DNA of 64,000 nucleotides from Anoplopoma fimbria (lineage: Eukaryota; Chordata; Actinopteri; Perciformes; Anoplopomatidae), in the NCBI RefSeq assembly GCF_027596085.1, contig NC_072467.1:27895582-27959581 (forward strand), given 5' to 3'. The position numbers and the translations under genes are program-made. Shown in pieces: positions 1 to 12,450 of this stretch. Under the pieces are notes generated by a model that had not been told where the DNA came from, made no database searches, and worked only from the letters and a program-made list of their open reading frames with translations. Every line of letters begins with the position of its first letter. Position 1 is the stretch's first letter.

Positions 1-959
1 ATACAACTCCTATCCTTCCAACCTGGCAGCAACCTCCGGTCCTGCGAGTGAACTCGCTTCAACACATCAGTTCAAAAAACCAATGGGTGACGTTACGATG
101 ACTACCTCCACCTCTTAGATACAGTCTATGCTTCCAACGTTAAACTGGCAAAAGGTTTTCCTTTTAATTTCAAAGCCCTAATTTTATAGTCCTTGTTTAA
201 ACCTCAACCTCCTTCCTACACTGACTTTCTAACTCTTTATACTACGTCACCTGACTTCCCTGCTCGTCTTAGCTCACAAATAAGAGGGTAACCGTGCACA
301 ACAAGTCCTCCAACCAAAACAACCAAGCTGGTTTCAAACCTTCCAAAACTTAGATACAGCTGGTTTCAAACCCCCACCACAGATTATTTATTTAATTTTA
401 CTGTTCTATTGATTTCAGCGCTCCAGAGAAAATGCCTTTCACCACCATTGTACTGACGAAATCTCAGACAGCCGAGAAGAAAGGTCTCAAAAAAAACAAG
501 TCAAGCACAACCAAAACTATCATTAAGTATTAAAAACGGGTACCTGGACCCTTTTTTTCAGTAAAAGTACCAATACAACAATGTAAAAATACTCAGTTGT
601 AAATGAAAGTCCTGGCATTCAAAGTACATTGAAGTAAAATGTCCATTGGTCAGCTAGTTTAGTCCGATGGTTTCCATACAAGGGTCATGAGATGATTAAT
701 GGGAGAGAAATACTGATATTATTATGTTTCTCTAATCCTACTTTTTTGGTGGAATACTGCAAAATCTTTGTTCTCTGAGCCTCAAACAGTTTTTGGAATG
801 AAACCATCGCCGTGGTTACGCTCGTCTTGTCTTTTCAATGCGACTTTTGTGATCAGATGAGTCGGATCAGAACTCGTCTGTTTGTCCACACGGTGAGCTG
901 CCAGGCTGGATGGTAATTGATTACCTTTAGTGGTAAAAGCGTCTGTGATCAGTGGAAAA

Positions 960-1345
960 CTTCATTCACTATTTACTCTTCACAATAAATCCTCGTTACT
1001 TTAGCCGTTTATTTTTCCTCCCTGCAGATTTAGTTGACTTGTAAACTAAAGAGTAGCCATCTTCAAAGCTACGCTATTTAGGTGATAAACATATTTTATA
1101 TTATATTATCTGTGTTTTATTCTTGCAGCTACTTTTCAGACTTGTTTTATTGAAGAATAGCTGCTAAAGAACTACGCTAAATTGGTGATAAACATTTTTC
1201 ACAATAAAAATCCCTTGTCATTTTTTCCTGCCTACTCTTCCTCCCTATTAATTGACTTGCTTTATTGAAAAATAGCAGTTAACAAAGCTTCACTTATTGT
1301 GTTATCTTCACAATAAAAGTCCCTGTTACGTGTTATTTTAAAAGC
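960..1345. repeat. Diverged tandem repeat, about three copies
   Basis: The phrases CACAATAAA..TCC, then a T-rich tract with CTTCCTCCCT, then TTGACTTG and TATTGAA(G/A)AATAGC, recur at about 979-1090, 1198-1290 and 1309-1345, with AAGCTACGCT or AAGAACTACGCT between. Copies are clearly related but heavily diverged. Confidence 0.5.
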
Positions 1346-2194
1346 TTTTATTTTGAAGCAGCAGGATCAAGGAAATGTTGTGTTTTCATCAGCAGATATT
1401 GGAGACATACGTTTGATAAATTGTCCTGATTGTGTCCACATGCTGTCCTCAGCTCACTGAGATCTGAACTCTTTGTTCCCACTTCTATCTGCATTAAAAT
1501 AAACCTCTCATCTGGGTAAGCGGACCCTTAAAGAACCAGGTTTCGAGGACTGTGAGGCCTCTTCTCGAGGTGCTCGGAGGCCAGATAGAGTTTGGCTGAG
1601 CTGCTTGTGACGGAGCAGTGGATTAAGACTCCTATTCCTGGAGCCTCAGCTGTCTCAGCTAACATCTTCATTATGGAGAAAAAATAATAATAAATGACAG
1701 CAGGCTCGTCTTAAAAGACGTCGGTCAACCGGCATCCCGAAACACATAGCTGGCCCGGGAACAAATGGCCGTGAACCAATAGCAGGCGGCGGACACTGGA
1801 AACTATCGGGACAAAACAACGTGTTGCTGTGGAGATGGAATAATATCTGCAGGGTTAAATTTGGGGCCTGTTTTTTTTTTTTGTTCTCAAGAGTGTGAGA
1901 GTGTGTGATGTGTGGGATTGTCTCTGGAGGACGGCTGGCGGTAACTCAACACCACGGAACATCCCTCGGACGGACAAGACGTTAGAGCTTATTGCAAAAA
2001 TAACTCGCTGTTGGGCTGACCTCCGATACACAAACAGCTCATCTGCTTCACACAGACGGAAATACAGACAAGAGGCCACAATGGCATTTAAACCCCAAAG
2101 CATAAAGGAGTGCGTTAAAGAGACAAACACATCTGAAAGACGAGTTCACGGAAATGACAGAATCCAAAATAAAAACTCTTTTGTAGGAATCTTG

Positions 2195-2790
2195 ATTTTA
2201 AAAGACGTAAAAAGAAATATTCACTGTAGCTTAAACATATTTTATATGTAACTTTAATGTAGTTAGGGTTGGGCTAATTTTTTACAACTTAACATACTGT
2301 CATGTGGTTTAAATTTTAAGAATGTATAATGTTTTTTATTGTTTGAATCTTGTTTTTAAAAGTCATCAAATAACATCTTACAGCTGCCTTAACATAAACA
2401 TATATAGGTATATAACTTTAATGTTGTAAAGGTAGGGCTATTTTAACAACTTAAAATACTGTCATATAGTTTGATTTTATAATTGTTTTTGTTTGAATCT
2501 TGTTTTTAAAAGACAAAATAAAACTTTACTGTTGCATAAACATATTTCAAAATAACTTAAATGTTGTAAAGGTATGGCTAATTTTGACAACCTAAATTAT
2601 TGTCATGTAATTTAAATGATAGTATTTGTTCATTGTTTGAATCTTGTTTTTAAAAGACATTAGATAAAACGTTTGAGAAAACACATACATATGTAAATAT
2701 AGATATATAACTAATGTTGTAAAGGTAGGGCTAACTTTAACAACTTAAAATACTGTCACGTAGTTAAATATAAGTCTTTATGTGTATGTA
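2195..2790. repeat. Four-copy tandem repeat, unit about 150 bp
   Basis: Each unit carries TTGAATCTTGTTTTTAAAAG, then a variable stretch with AAACATAT, then TTAATGTTGTAAAGGTAGGG, then ACAACTTAAAATACTGTCA. Starts of the TTTTAAAAG block fall near 2196, 2353, 2495 and 2651. Spacing varies from about 140 to 157 bp, as in an old local amplification. Confidence 0.75.
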
Positions 2791-3671
2791 TATGTATAGT
2801 TAATATATTTAGTGCAGTAAAAAGCAAAATACTTGTCTCTGAGATGTATGAGAATATAAGTATAATGAATAGAATGGAAAAACTACAAGTACCTCAAACT
2901 GTATGCAGTTAAATCAACAGCTGATGTTAAACCCGGTTTCCCTCCAAAGACTGAAAACTTTAGATACAGACAATGTGTAATAAATTCTATTTGACATAAA
3001 GCTTTAACGTCTGAATGCTCACGAAGAAAAACAGGCTAAATTTGGAGCGCGAGGATTAAAGAGAGGAGTAAAGTGAAGACTGAAGTCAGCAGCCGCTGCA
3101 GATTAGAGCAGGTTTTCCTGCGAACGCCTCGGCGCTGACAGGAGGATAAACACCGACGGATCCATTTCACGTTCGGGCCTTGTAGTGGTGTCGCCTTTCA
3201 GCGAGGCCACATCACCAGGCCGTAAATCACCGGCCTGCCAACGGGGTTCTGAACACGTACAAAACAAACTACTACTGAAAAAAACAAACAATCGGGACAC
3301 AAGAATAACAGTTCTAACAAAAGAAACCAAAAACTGTCCACATTTTTTCCAATATCTCAAAATAAAAAGTACATTAAAGTCATCTCATGCCATTTAAACA
3401 TCAATTATGGCTGCAAATTGCTAAAACACTTCAATTCATAATAAATTCCCCCAAAAACATCAAACAATCTGCATTTTCCCGTTGCTATTGAACGTCACAC
3501 CTTGATAAAAGAACAGCCAAAGAAATCAAAGACTTCCACGTGAACGCAAACCTCTTTTGTCACGGACAAAACTAGATTTGGACAAACAAGACATGAATTC
3601 CTCCCAACCGTGCCGACCAGATGAAACCTTTAACGCCTGCTGTTCTAAACACACGGAGAAGGAGTCCTTAC

Positions 3672-3895
3672 TTTAACCAGGAGGAGTGTTCAGCTCGTTA
3701 GAGACGCAGACCCAGTCCAGACCACATCGAGTGTTAGGAAGGTATATATTGCAATCTGTGATAGCCCTCTAAATCCTCCACTTTCTCTTTATGGAAGCGG
3801 ATTACTGGTCAAACCAATGGGCTGGCAAGGTCATGAAATACAGTACAGTGTCATCTGCCCCCTTTGCTCTGCTCGCCTCATTATAAATAACCCGC
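3672..3895 (-). promoter_or_regulatory. Paralogous troponin I-like promoter and first exon of a second gene
   Basis: This region resembles the tnni2 promoter 8.5 kb away on the same strand. It has a TATA-like TATATA at 3743-3748, a shared block at 3777-3825 with CCATTGG, and the identical MEF2-type TTATTTATAA at 3881-3890. A donor (TTAAA then GTAAGG) gives an exon end at about 3672, in the position equivalent to 12217. MEF2-to-TATA spacing is about 133 bp here and 140 bp there. The coding exons would lie below position 1 or in 1-3600, but I could not find troponin I coding sequence in the window. Likely the 5' end of a tandem tnni2 duplicate. Confidence 0.5.
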
Positions 3896-3910
3896 CCTTT
3901 AAAATTGTTA

Positions 3911-6136
3911 TCTGTATTATCTTGTTTCATCCTTCTGACAGAGAGAAGGCAGGAAAGTGATTAAACCACAGAGGCATTTTGCAATCAACAGCGAATAACT
4001 TTATATATTAGGAATACATTAAAGCTGCTGCCACAGAGCTCAACTCTGTCCAGTCAGAGGACCAATCTACATGTCTGAATGATGCTTTTATTTTGTAGAA
4101 AGTCTCTTTACTAATAGATGTTATTTAGTTTAGAACATGGAGAACAAAACAGTTCAATGGTTCCACTGAAAGAGACAAAGAACCTCTGAGCAACAGTTGA
4201 GTAAGAAGAGAAGAAATCATCAGTCATTGGTAAAAGAAACTTAGATTTAAACAGGAACATCTTCCTGTTTCATTGTCAAGACTTTCACAATAAAAGCAGC
4301 CGAATACAAGCTGGAATTAACAATTCAATTCAAACTTCACAATATAAATAGAAAGTTAGTCTAAGGTTAGCACTGTTGGAATATCAGCTGAACTAATCAA
4401 AGTTTAAACCTCCTCAATCAGAGAGACGAACTCAATATTTAGAGGTCAAAATTAAACTAATTAGACATCAAGTTCAACAGTTTTACTGTCATGAAACAGG
4501 AAAGTTGATTCATTTAATTCTTATTATGTTGGGGACAAAACTTTATCACATTTGACATCAATTTGTTTGAATTTCTTTAAAAACTGATGATAACAGTTTA
4601 GATTTATTATTTTCTATACTGATATAAAACAATCTTTTAACAGTATGAGAAATTAAATTAATGTTAGTCCATGTATTTAAATAAAAATAGCTTCCAAACT
4701 GCTACATTTCCGGTCTTATAGCAACCCTTTTCATTATATTTGGATTACGGATTATGACTTTAAAAGAAAGTTGAACTCACAGTGTTTCTGTTGTTGCAGC
4801 CCGGCGACTCTGAAAGAGACAAAAACCAGACGGCATATACATCTATACGGTTAATGTGTTTGATAAAGGTGAAAAACCAACGTATTAATGTATTTCATAA
4901 TGATGAAATACGACCTCCTAACATGCCACATCCACGTAATAGCAACCACAGAAAAAATGTAGCGTTAGCTTTAGGCGACATAACTACTTAGTTAGGTTTA
5001 GCTGTCAAAAGGTCAACTATGTTTGTTACATAACTTCTTACGTAGCCCACATATTCTAGAATAACTCAATGAAATAAAGCATTGAGACAGAAGGTGAAAG
5101 TCAACCAAAACAACATGTTCATTGAATAATTTAAAAAAAGATTTTCTTACCTCCGATCTGTTTCTCTTTATGATCCAGTTTGTTTGGTAGTAAAAGTCGC
5201 CGTTAGGAAGATAAATATACTTCACAGAGTTCCTTTCAGGGGACGAATGTTTTTCTGACATTAATTGGGGTCATATATCTCACCTTAACGATGTGTTGAA
5301 GATGACACCATTAGAAGATTTGCGCGTCATAAAACAGCAACAACCGAGAAACTTTAACTCAGAGTTGGATTATGTTCGCCGCCTTTAAATACTACCTTAA
5401 ACTCATTCAATTACATCCACCTGTTATATCGATCACCATCCTCAACACTCACAGATTTATATTAGAGATGGGAAGGCATTAAGATTCACTATATACATAC
5501 TCAGTGTTTTTAATATATAATAATTATTACATTTGTAAAATTTAAGCAGTAGATCTATTTGAATATCAATTAAATTCACAAAATAAGTTTAAATAAGTGC
5601 CATCGAAGGGCAGTGAAGCATCATCCATGAAACCTCCACCCATTTATTGGTAATATATCTAACATTGTTGAATAATTATTCTTGAAAGTATCAACATGAC
5701 ACTTAAAAGTTATAGCCTAGTTATGGTGAAACAAAAAATAAACTTCCAACGATGACAGTCCCTTAATGATGCTGATGTCAGAGGAGCACTCCGCCTCCAA
5801 ATTGTTAGCTAACTTTTTTTTTAAATACTTGTGTTTTATGCTAAAGAATTAACTTGGATATTTTAGGTAGTCTTAATATGGGATGTAATATATCAATCAT
5901 GATTAAATTAACAGTAATTGTATGAAGTAACTGAGAAACCTGCTTCATCTGTTTCCTTAAAGGTGCTCAATACGAAATTCAGAGAATATCAATTGCCTCC
6001 ATACGGCTCTCAACATGGCGACAGTGAAGCCAGCACTTAGAGCTAACGGTGCTCAAAGTGCTCATTTTTGACATAATCTTGTCTAATTTCGGGTTTTAGA
6101 ACAAATAAGCACAACTTAAAGGAATCCTTCAGTTTG
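3911..6136. other. Intergenic stretch between the troponin-type promoter and tnni2
   Basis: AT-rich unique-looking sequence with no confident gene apart from the weak exon candidate at 5151-5261. Near 5955-6080 lies a short interspersed repeat fragment (core GGCTCTCAACATGGCG) that recurs at about 18780-18935. Confidence 0.4.
5151..5261 (-). CDS. Candidate first coding exon of an unrecognised gene
   Basis: An ATG-initiated stretch of 37 codons (begins MSEKHSSPER, contains YIYLPNGDFYYQTNW, ends KRNRSE) runs exactly to a good donor, GAG then GTAAGA. A possible 29-nt second exon follows at 4809-4781, with acceptor TCTCTTTCAG and donor GTGAGT, continuing S-R-R-A-A-T-T-E-T. The piece with P-N-G-D-F-Y faintly resembles a MORN repeat, but one repeat is not enough for a call. 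No further exons were found. It lies between the two troponin-type promoters. It could be chance. Confidence 0.25.
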
Positions 6137-6142
6137 TTTATT
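6137..6142 (-). terminator. tnni2: Polyadenylation signal AATAAA of tnni2
   Basis: AATAAA on the minus strand, about 135 nt past the tnni2 stop codon. Position is typical for a compact muscle gene 3' UTR. Confidence 0.55.
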
Positions 6143-6275
6143 CAGCCAAACAGGTAGTTTGTTTTAATATATATATATATTTGTGCTATCTAAACGGCGT
6201 GCTGAGTAAACCAGGCAATAAAAAAACAGGGACTAAAGATACAGCAGCTCTGTCACGAGCAGATATGTCGCTGAT

Positions 6276-9200
6276 TTAAGCCTCGGTCTCAAACATCTTC
6301 TTCCTCCCGTCCATGCCAGCTTTGTCTTCAATGTTTTTACGCCAGTCACCGACGTCACGCAGTTCCTTATCCTGAAACACCAAAGACCAAAAATCAGAGG
6401 CGGACCAGGAGGTTTTTATCAAAGTTTCTCCTTAAAACTAAGAGTTTCAGATAACGGTCTGATTAAATATATAAACGTTTTTAAAATCTGGTATATAATA
6501 TCCAAACAGTAACTGTTAGGGAAGGTTGGTTGAATAAAGGCCATGCATGGAGTAAAGAAGGTTAAGGAGGACTTTCTCAGAAGATAATTAATTCAGAAAA
6601 ATGACCTCTACAGTCTGTAGAGCCTTCTGTGGAGATGTTTTTGAGATTTAGGGTATAATAAATCTCTTAAAGAAAGACCACATCAAGAGTGTTTGAAGTG
6701 TTTGAAGTGCACTTGGATTGAGCAGACCAAAGATTTAAACATCAGATCATTAGTTTTCTAATTTATCACATCATTGGAGGAAGATGGAAGTGAAAGAATT
6801 CATCTAATCTAGATGGTTCAAATGTTAGATAAAACAAGACAGAGGTATAAACTCTGCCTCTACTGGAGCGCAGCTTTCTATAGAAAACTGTTTCCATCCA
6901 AATTTAGCACAAATTGAACCACATTTTCGGCTGTGGTTAAATTGGTTGACGGAGATAAACAGCTGCAGTAGCTTATTCTCCAGCCGACGAGATAAAGTGA
7001 TTAAAAAGAGCTCCAGTTAAATCTCAAAATATGTAAAACCATTAGACCATGATGGAAATATGACATTTCCGTTTCATGCATTCATTTGACAAAATTCCAA
7101 ATCGTCCATGTCTGCTAGCTCGTAATAATAACAGGAACTTCTGTCGCTTCCACACAGGTTTATAAAACGAGTCTCCACTTCCTCACCTCCTCCTTGACCT
7201 CCTTCTTGACCTGCTTCAGGTTGGCCCTCAGCTCCATGTTGACCGTGTGTTTGGAGCCCAGCAGAGCCTTCAGCATGGCGTCGGCCGACATACGAACTTT
7301 CCTCAGGACGGGTTTCTTGAATTTACCCATCAGGTCCTGGACTTTGATTTTTAGGTCGTCAATCTGTAAGGTGGAAAATTAGAGACATTTTTTAAGATTT
7401 TACGACAATTTACGCAATTATCAAATATAGATTATGGTCATTTTTGCCTTATTCAAATATTTACATAATTTCATGTAATCTACCTCCTTGTCGGATTTGT
7501 TGACTTTCATATCCAGGTCGTATCGCTCCTCGTCGATCACGTCGATCTTGTGGTGGATCTCCCGGCACAGCTCCTAAACAAAAATACTGTCACGATACCA
7601 AAGTGACAACTGTGGACCACAAACATTACCGAATTATCTCAAATAAAGGCCAGATCATTCCATTATGTACATCTTATGACATATTCAATACAACAAAAAA
7701 AAAATACTGTAAATTATATTCTGCAATCACGATATAAACCCTGCAACACACCATACTAGGCTCAGAACTGACTGCTTTACCGGCAGCTTAGTATCATGGT
7801 TGTCACGAAATACAATCTTTTGGTTTTGTTTAAATGGACATGAACTGTCTGTTTTCTTTCTTGTCGCTGAGGACAAAATGAATGCCAATGCAAAGTCAAT
7901 TAGGAGCCTTATTCGTGGTGGAGTCGCAATTAAATGAACTAAACCTAATTGTTGGATTTGTTGTCTAAACCTAACTGTTGGTTTTGTTGTCTAAACCTAA
8001 CTGTTGGTTTTGTTGTCTAAACCTAACTGTTGGTTTTGTTAAACCTAACTGTTGGTTTTGTTGTTGGTTTTGTTGTCTAAACCTAACTGTTGGTTTTGTT
8101 GTCTAAACCTAACTGTTGGTTTTGTTGTCTAAACCTAACTGTTGGTTTTGTTGACTAAACCTAACTGTTGGTTTTGTTGTCTAAACCTAACTGTTGGTTT
8201 TGTTGTCTAAACCTAACTGTTGGTTTTGTTGTCTAAACCTAACTGTTGGTTTTGTTGCCTAAACCTAACTTTGGTTTAGTTGTCTAAACCTAACTGTTTT
8301 TTGTTGTTTTATTGTCTAAACCTAACTGTTGGTTTTGTTGTCTAAACCTAACTGTTGGTTTTGTTGCCTAAACCTAACTTTCGTTTTTTACGGGATGTCG
8401 TCCCAAAATAAGAAAAAGTTGTTTCGATGGATATGAAAAAACAAACCAACCTGTACACGAAACCAATAGACTGCATTTTGTGACTCTTTCCCAAACCGCC
8501 ATAAGTCTCAGAGTTTGTGTTACATACCAGTAGCTCCTGCATGCTCCGGGGCATGGACACGGGAGGGCAGCTCTCAGCCATGTACCTGGTCCTCTCCTCC
8601 TCTTGCTCCCTCTCCTCCTCCTCCAGTAAACCTTTGGCGATGGACAGCATCAAACTCTGCCAGACAACATCAACACAACATCAGATATCAGTGAACATCC
8701 GTAGTCAACGGCAAGAGGGATCTCTCTGCTTTTGTGGCTTAAAAGTGTGAATGTGGAGAAATTTTGGCAAGTTACTGTTTACTAAAAAAGTGAATTTATT
8801 TTATACAACACTGTAGAAAATGACAAATAGAGATATTTTACCTTCAGATGATGCTTGCGACTCGATGACATCTTTTTCCTGAAGGGTTTGAGAAAACATT
8901 TGTTAAGAGAGATTTCCATAACAGCGTTTTAGGGCAATTGCAAGTAAAAGAAAAGTTAAATCGTAAATTTCTGAGAAAATAATATTACCCCCATACCCTG
9001 GCTTAGTAATTTATTTACTTTACATTTTTACCTACAGTGGCCCTGATACGACCATCGTAGCTTTCTGATTAAAAGAACATGAATTTTATATTCATAATAA
9101 AGGCAAATTGCTTCACTTCTACCATCCTGTTTTAAATACAATATATGTTTCTTCTGATTAGATAATATAGATTACTTAATATGTTTGATATAGGTTGGAC

Positions 9201-9292
9201 ATTTTGAATTTTAACATCAGTGTTATGTTCCAAAATAAAGAATATACATGAACATATAGATGAATGAGACCCAGAATTACTTACTCCGACAT
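6276..9292 (-). CDS. tnni2: Fast skeletal troponin I (tnni2-type), complete coding region
   Basis: Inhibitory subunit of the troponin complex on muscle thin filaments; it blocks actomyosin ATPase until Ca2+ binds troponin C. Coding exons, read high to low: 9292-9285, 8878-8842, 8656-8528, 7573-7484, 7363-7187, 6371-6276. All junctions are GT-AG with matching phase and give 178 aa, the usual fast TnI length. Start [15 protein letters not shown] matches teleost fast TnI; the 8-nt first coding exon is short but fixed by phase. Visible motifs: SMPRSMQEL, the central basic inhibitory segment [26 protein letters not shown], and C-terminal [20 protein letters not shown]. The cardiac N-terminal extension is absent and the tail favours fast over slow TnI. 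Two non-coding pieces precede the start: 9315-9293 and a distal exon ending near 12217. An AATAAA lies at 6137-6142 (minus strand). The exact teleost paralogue (a or b series) cannot be fixed here. Confidence 0.95.
7936..8380. repeat. 26-bp minisatellite in a tnni2 intron
   Basis: About 16-18 tandem units of a 26-bp sequence containing CTAAACCTAACTGTTGG followed by TTTTGTTGT. It lies in the intron between coding exons 7484-7573 and 8528-8656. Most units are identical or one base apart; a few are truncated, near 8040 and 8275-8310. Confidence 0.95.
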
Positions 9293-9804
9293 CTTGGCGT
9301 TTTTGGTTTCAAAGCCTGCAGAAAAACACAATTTTAAATTTTAAATGGTTTAATTAGTGAAGAAAGTATCTCAAAATCACAAAAAAGCCATTATGTACGA
9401 GCTGACACAAACAGATGAGAATAGAAAACAAGGTGAAGACGGGGTAAGGCTCTGGTCGTTCAGAAATAATAACTCCCATTAGAGGAAACTTGACACCAAC
9501 TGAGAGCATCAGCTGAGGAAAAACCTCCAGTCTAAATCAGGACAAGGATCTGCGCTCCAGTTGTCCCCTCCTGGGCATCCTAGATATGAAAGGTCTGTCT
9601 TCAGGAAGATTATAAGGAAACACTTGATACCTCCTCCATTGGTACAAACATCTCTGACTGTGAGTCCGGATATAGAAACTGTGAAGAACAATCCAGAACG
9701 ACAATAACTGTATCCAAATGTAGAACTAAAGAGAGTCCAATCTTTGCAAAAATGTCTAAAATACATTTCTCCACTAATCTGCTGTCAGATGGATTCAGAC
9801 TGAA

Positions 9805-10240
9805 GTCAGATTGTATAGAAGTCTATGAGAAAATGACTCTACTTCTCTCTTGATTTATTCCCTCAGTAAACATTGTAAACATGAGTTTATGGTCTCAATC
9901 TCTAGTTTCAAGTCTTCTTCAATACAGCATGATGTTCATTTAGTAAATGATGCTCCATTTAGAGTCAAACAGACCATAAAGCAGGGGATGCTTTAGGGCG
10001 GGGCTACACACTGATTGACAGGTCCACACCAGAGACGTATACGGCGTCTCTACGTCACTCCTCCTCAGTCCATATATGGTCACTTCCATTAAGTGGTTAC
10101 GAAAAAAAACGACATCCGTTTCCAAGATGGCGAAGGCAAAATTGCCAACTCGAGGCTTCAAAACGTCAGTCCACAAACCAATAAGGTGAAGTCATGATGA
10201 CTATGTCCACTTCGTTTGCAAAGAATCTATGACATACATT
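9805..10240 (+). repeat. Dispersed repeat family A, copy 1
   Basis: Contains GTAAACATGAGTTTATGG, TTTAGAGTCAAACAGACC and ATAAAGCAGGGGATGC. The same block recurs at 14071-14345 (inverted), 38062-38310 (same orientation) and 63690-63975 (inverted). Beyond the core, this copy continues into CCATATATGG and a SINE-like piece with CAAGATGGCG. It lies upstream of the tnni2 start codon, in the long 5' intron. No coding potential. Confidence 0.85.
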
Positions 10241-12216
10241 TATTTTGTCTTTCTTCATGTTATTATTCCGCTAGTGCATTCTTTTAATATCTCGCTCGGA
10301 TTTCGTACGCTTAAATGACATCTGCTTTTTCCGTAATCTACCGTCCTCCTGAATCCATGATCCACTTGTTGCAAAAAGTCAAGACGGCCAATACGCAGAA
10401 CTTGAGGCTTAGAAACGTTAGTCCAAAAAACAATGAGTGACGTCACAACGACGAGGTCCACTTCATATATACAGTCTATGCTGGGACATCCCGAGAATAA
10501 ACCACATTGGTTAAACTGACTTTCCCCTAAAACGTTTTGTCACAAAAGAAGCATAATTACATTAAAAGATACACTCCCTAAAGTGTTACAAAAGAAACAT
10601 TGCCTCAAAATCCCCAAATTCCGTGATCAACATTGATGTTCCAAAAGTTCACAATGAGAATTCGAATACAGGAACAACAACATTTTGGGAGATTTGGGGC
10701 CAATGGTACAAAATCAGAGTTTGTTTCATCCAAACAAACATTTCACTCAGTTTTAACAAAAGGAACATTTCATGAGTTCCCCTGGACATTTTATAAAAGC
10801 CTGATTGTTTTTCATTCATTTAAAGTATGCTATTCTGTCACTATTTTGATTGTATTGTAACAGTTCAAATTTATGTTTTGTCATTTGCACTTTTAAATAT
10901 TCTGATTTAACTGTCAGACTTGGAATGTAAACAAATACTTCCAGGTGAAATAACTTAGCTTTTAAATCATCAAATTGGGTTTTAAATTCCTTATACTTAA
11001 TCTTATTTTCTTTATAATTCATATGTAGGTTTTGCTGCTAAGACACAAACACAATGTTGTCAATTTAAAGCAGAGTATCGTCAGCATAAGTAAATCTTTG
11101 TAATGTGTTCAAACGGTGACATTTCTTGAGTGCTATAACTATCAATATATGAAATCTCAACTGAACAATAATTTGTCTTCTCATAATTCTCAAGCAAAAA
11201 ATATAAAATGAACATTTTAATTGTAGCACACTGCAAATTGACCAATAAATCAGTTTACCAAAATACCTTATGAACTTTGCTCTTTTATTGAATATTAAAT
11301 ACCCGTCCAGCCCATTTTGGACTACAGATACAAGAGCCAAGAAATAAGACTTTCTTTAAAGTCTTGTTAAAGTTAAGTGGCATCACCAAACGTTTAGCAG
11401 CAAGAGATTCTGGTGGAACAACTGAGTGCTGTGAATATTATGCCCTGAAATGAATAAAGCTCCTGAATACAAAATCTCATCTCCTGTTGGCGTCAATCTT
11501 CAGTCAACCTGTGATACATTTTGTCGTTACACAAACTGTGTTCTCATTTGTAGATAAATACATCATTATGGTTTTGTTCCTGCTAAAAATACAAAATAGA
11601 TCTGAGATGTTTGATTGCAAAATGATTAGAAATGACTTTGAGTCCAAATTCTGCAAAACATATCAATTTGTTCTGTTATACCTTGAGACCAGGAGCTCAT
11701 GTGTAGATTTGTTACTCAATTTACATTATTAATCATGAGTGTATGTATTTATAAGATTACAAACTGTATACTCCAAAATTAAAAGAAGCTGTCAGATTAA
11801 TAACTGAGTCTTAGCTAAATGTATTCACACAGTCCGTGATGACACACTGATAAACACTCACTATCGCTTTCCAACTGCAGAGTCCATTTAGACAAACACA
11901 CCTCATCACCTAACACCTGCAGCATCGACCGCTTCAACCACAGAAATGAACCATATTAACATCCAACAACTCCCATGGACATCCCCACCTCCATCATCGT
12001 ACAGCAACAGTTCCTAACAAGCTGGTTCGGTTTTTACCAATTTCAGTCAGTAACAGTTTAAACATCCAAAAACAACACATTTGTTTTAACAGGAGCTCAA
12101 AGAAAACAACCAAAAACCCTATTTACTGAACTGCGTAACGACAAGACCAACAAGCTCGTCAATGAAGAACATTTGTGCAAAAACATTCAGCAGAGAAGAG
12201 TAAAAAGATTCCTCAC

Positions 12217-12265
12217 CTTTTTGGTTTGTAGACGGAAAGAAAACGGAGCGACAGATTTAGGAAGC
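12217..12265 (-). other. tnni2: Non-coding first exon of tnni2 (5' UTR), approximate start
   Basis: The minus strand reads AAAAAG then GTGAGG, a strong splice donor with exon end at 12217. A TATA box lies at 12292-12297 on the same strand, so transcription should start roughly 25-30 nt below it. The exon would be about 45-50 nt and splice over 2.9 kb to the acceptor at 9316-9318. The exact start is inferred. Confidence 0.6.
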
Positions 12266-12287
12266 AGCTCGGTTTTGACACTATAAC

Positions 12288-12450
12288 TTGGTTTATATTG
12301 CATTCCCAAAAGGCAAAGGAAACCCCATCTTTCTCTTTAAGGAAGTGGATTTGCTCTCAGACCAATGGGCTCACCAGAACCTGGAATCTTATATCCGACC
12401 CCCACCACCCCCTCACATCTCCTCCATATCTGACCATTATAAATAACCTT
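12288..12450 (-). promoter_or_regulatory. tnni2: Muscle-type promoter of tnni2 (TATA, CCAAT-like block, MEF2 site)
   Basis: On the minus strand: TATAAA at 12292-12297, a conserved block at 12325-12373 containing CCATTGG (inverted CCAAT), and TTATTTATAA at 12437-12446, which fits the MEF2 consensus YTA(A/T)4TAR. The same three elements occur in the same order and spacing at 3743-3890. MEF2 control is typical of fast troponin genes; function here is inferred. Confidence 0.6.

Larger units (their letters stand above)
1..3671. other. Non-coding stretch with diverged tandem repeats
   Basis: No convincing exon. The overlapping open frames at 1855-2251 on both strands have no family features. Position 15-130 holds a short-interspersed-type fragment also seen near 10130-10230 and 10370-10480 (core CCAATGGGTGACGT then ATACAGTCTATG). 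Two diverged tandem arrays lie at 960-1345 and 2195-2790. If the promoter at 3.7-3.9 kb is real, this stretch is largely its first intron. Confidence 0.5.

Noticed and set aside
1855..2251. Overlapping open frames of 91 and 118 codons on opposite strands
   Set aside because: No motif, no splice-consistent partner, and the right end runs into a tandem repeat. Composition is as expected by chance.
7936..8380. CRISPR-like array
   Set aside because: Units are contiguous without unique spacers, inside a vertebrate intron; it is a minisatellite.
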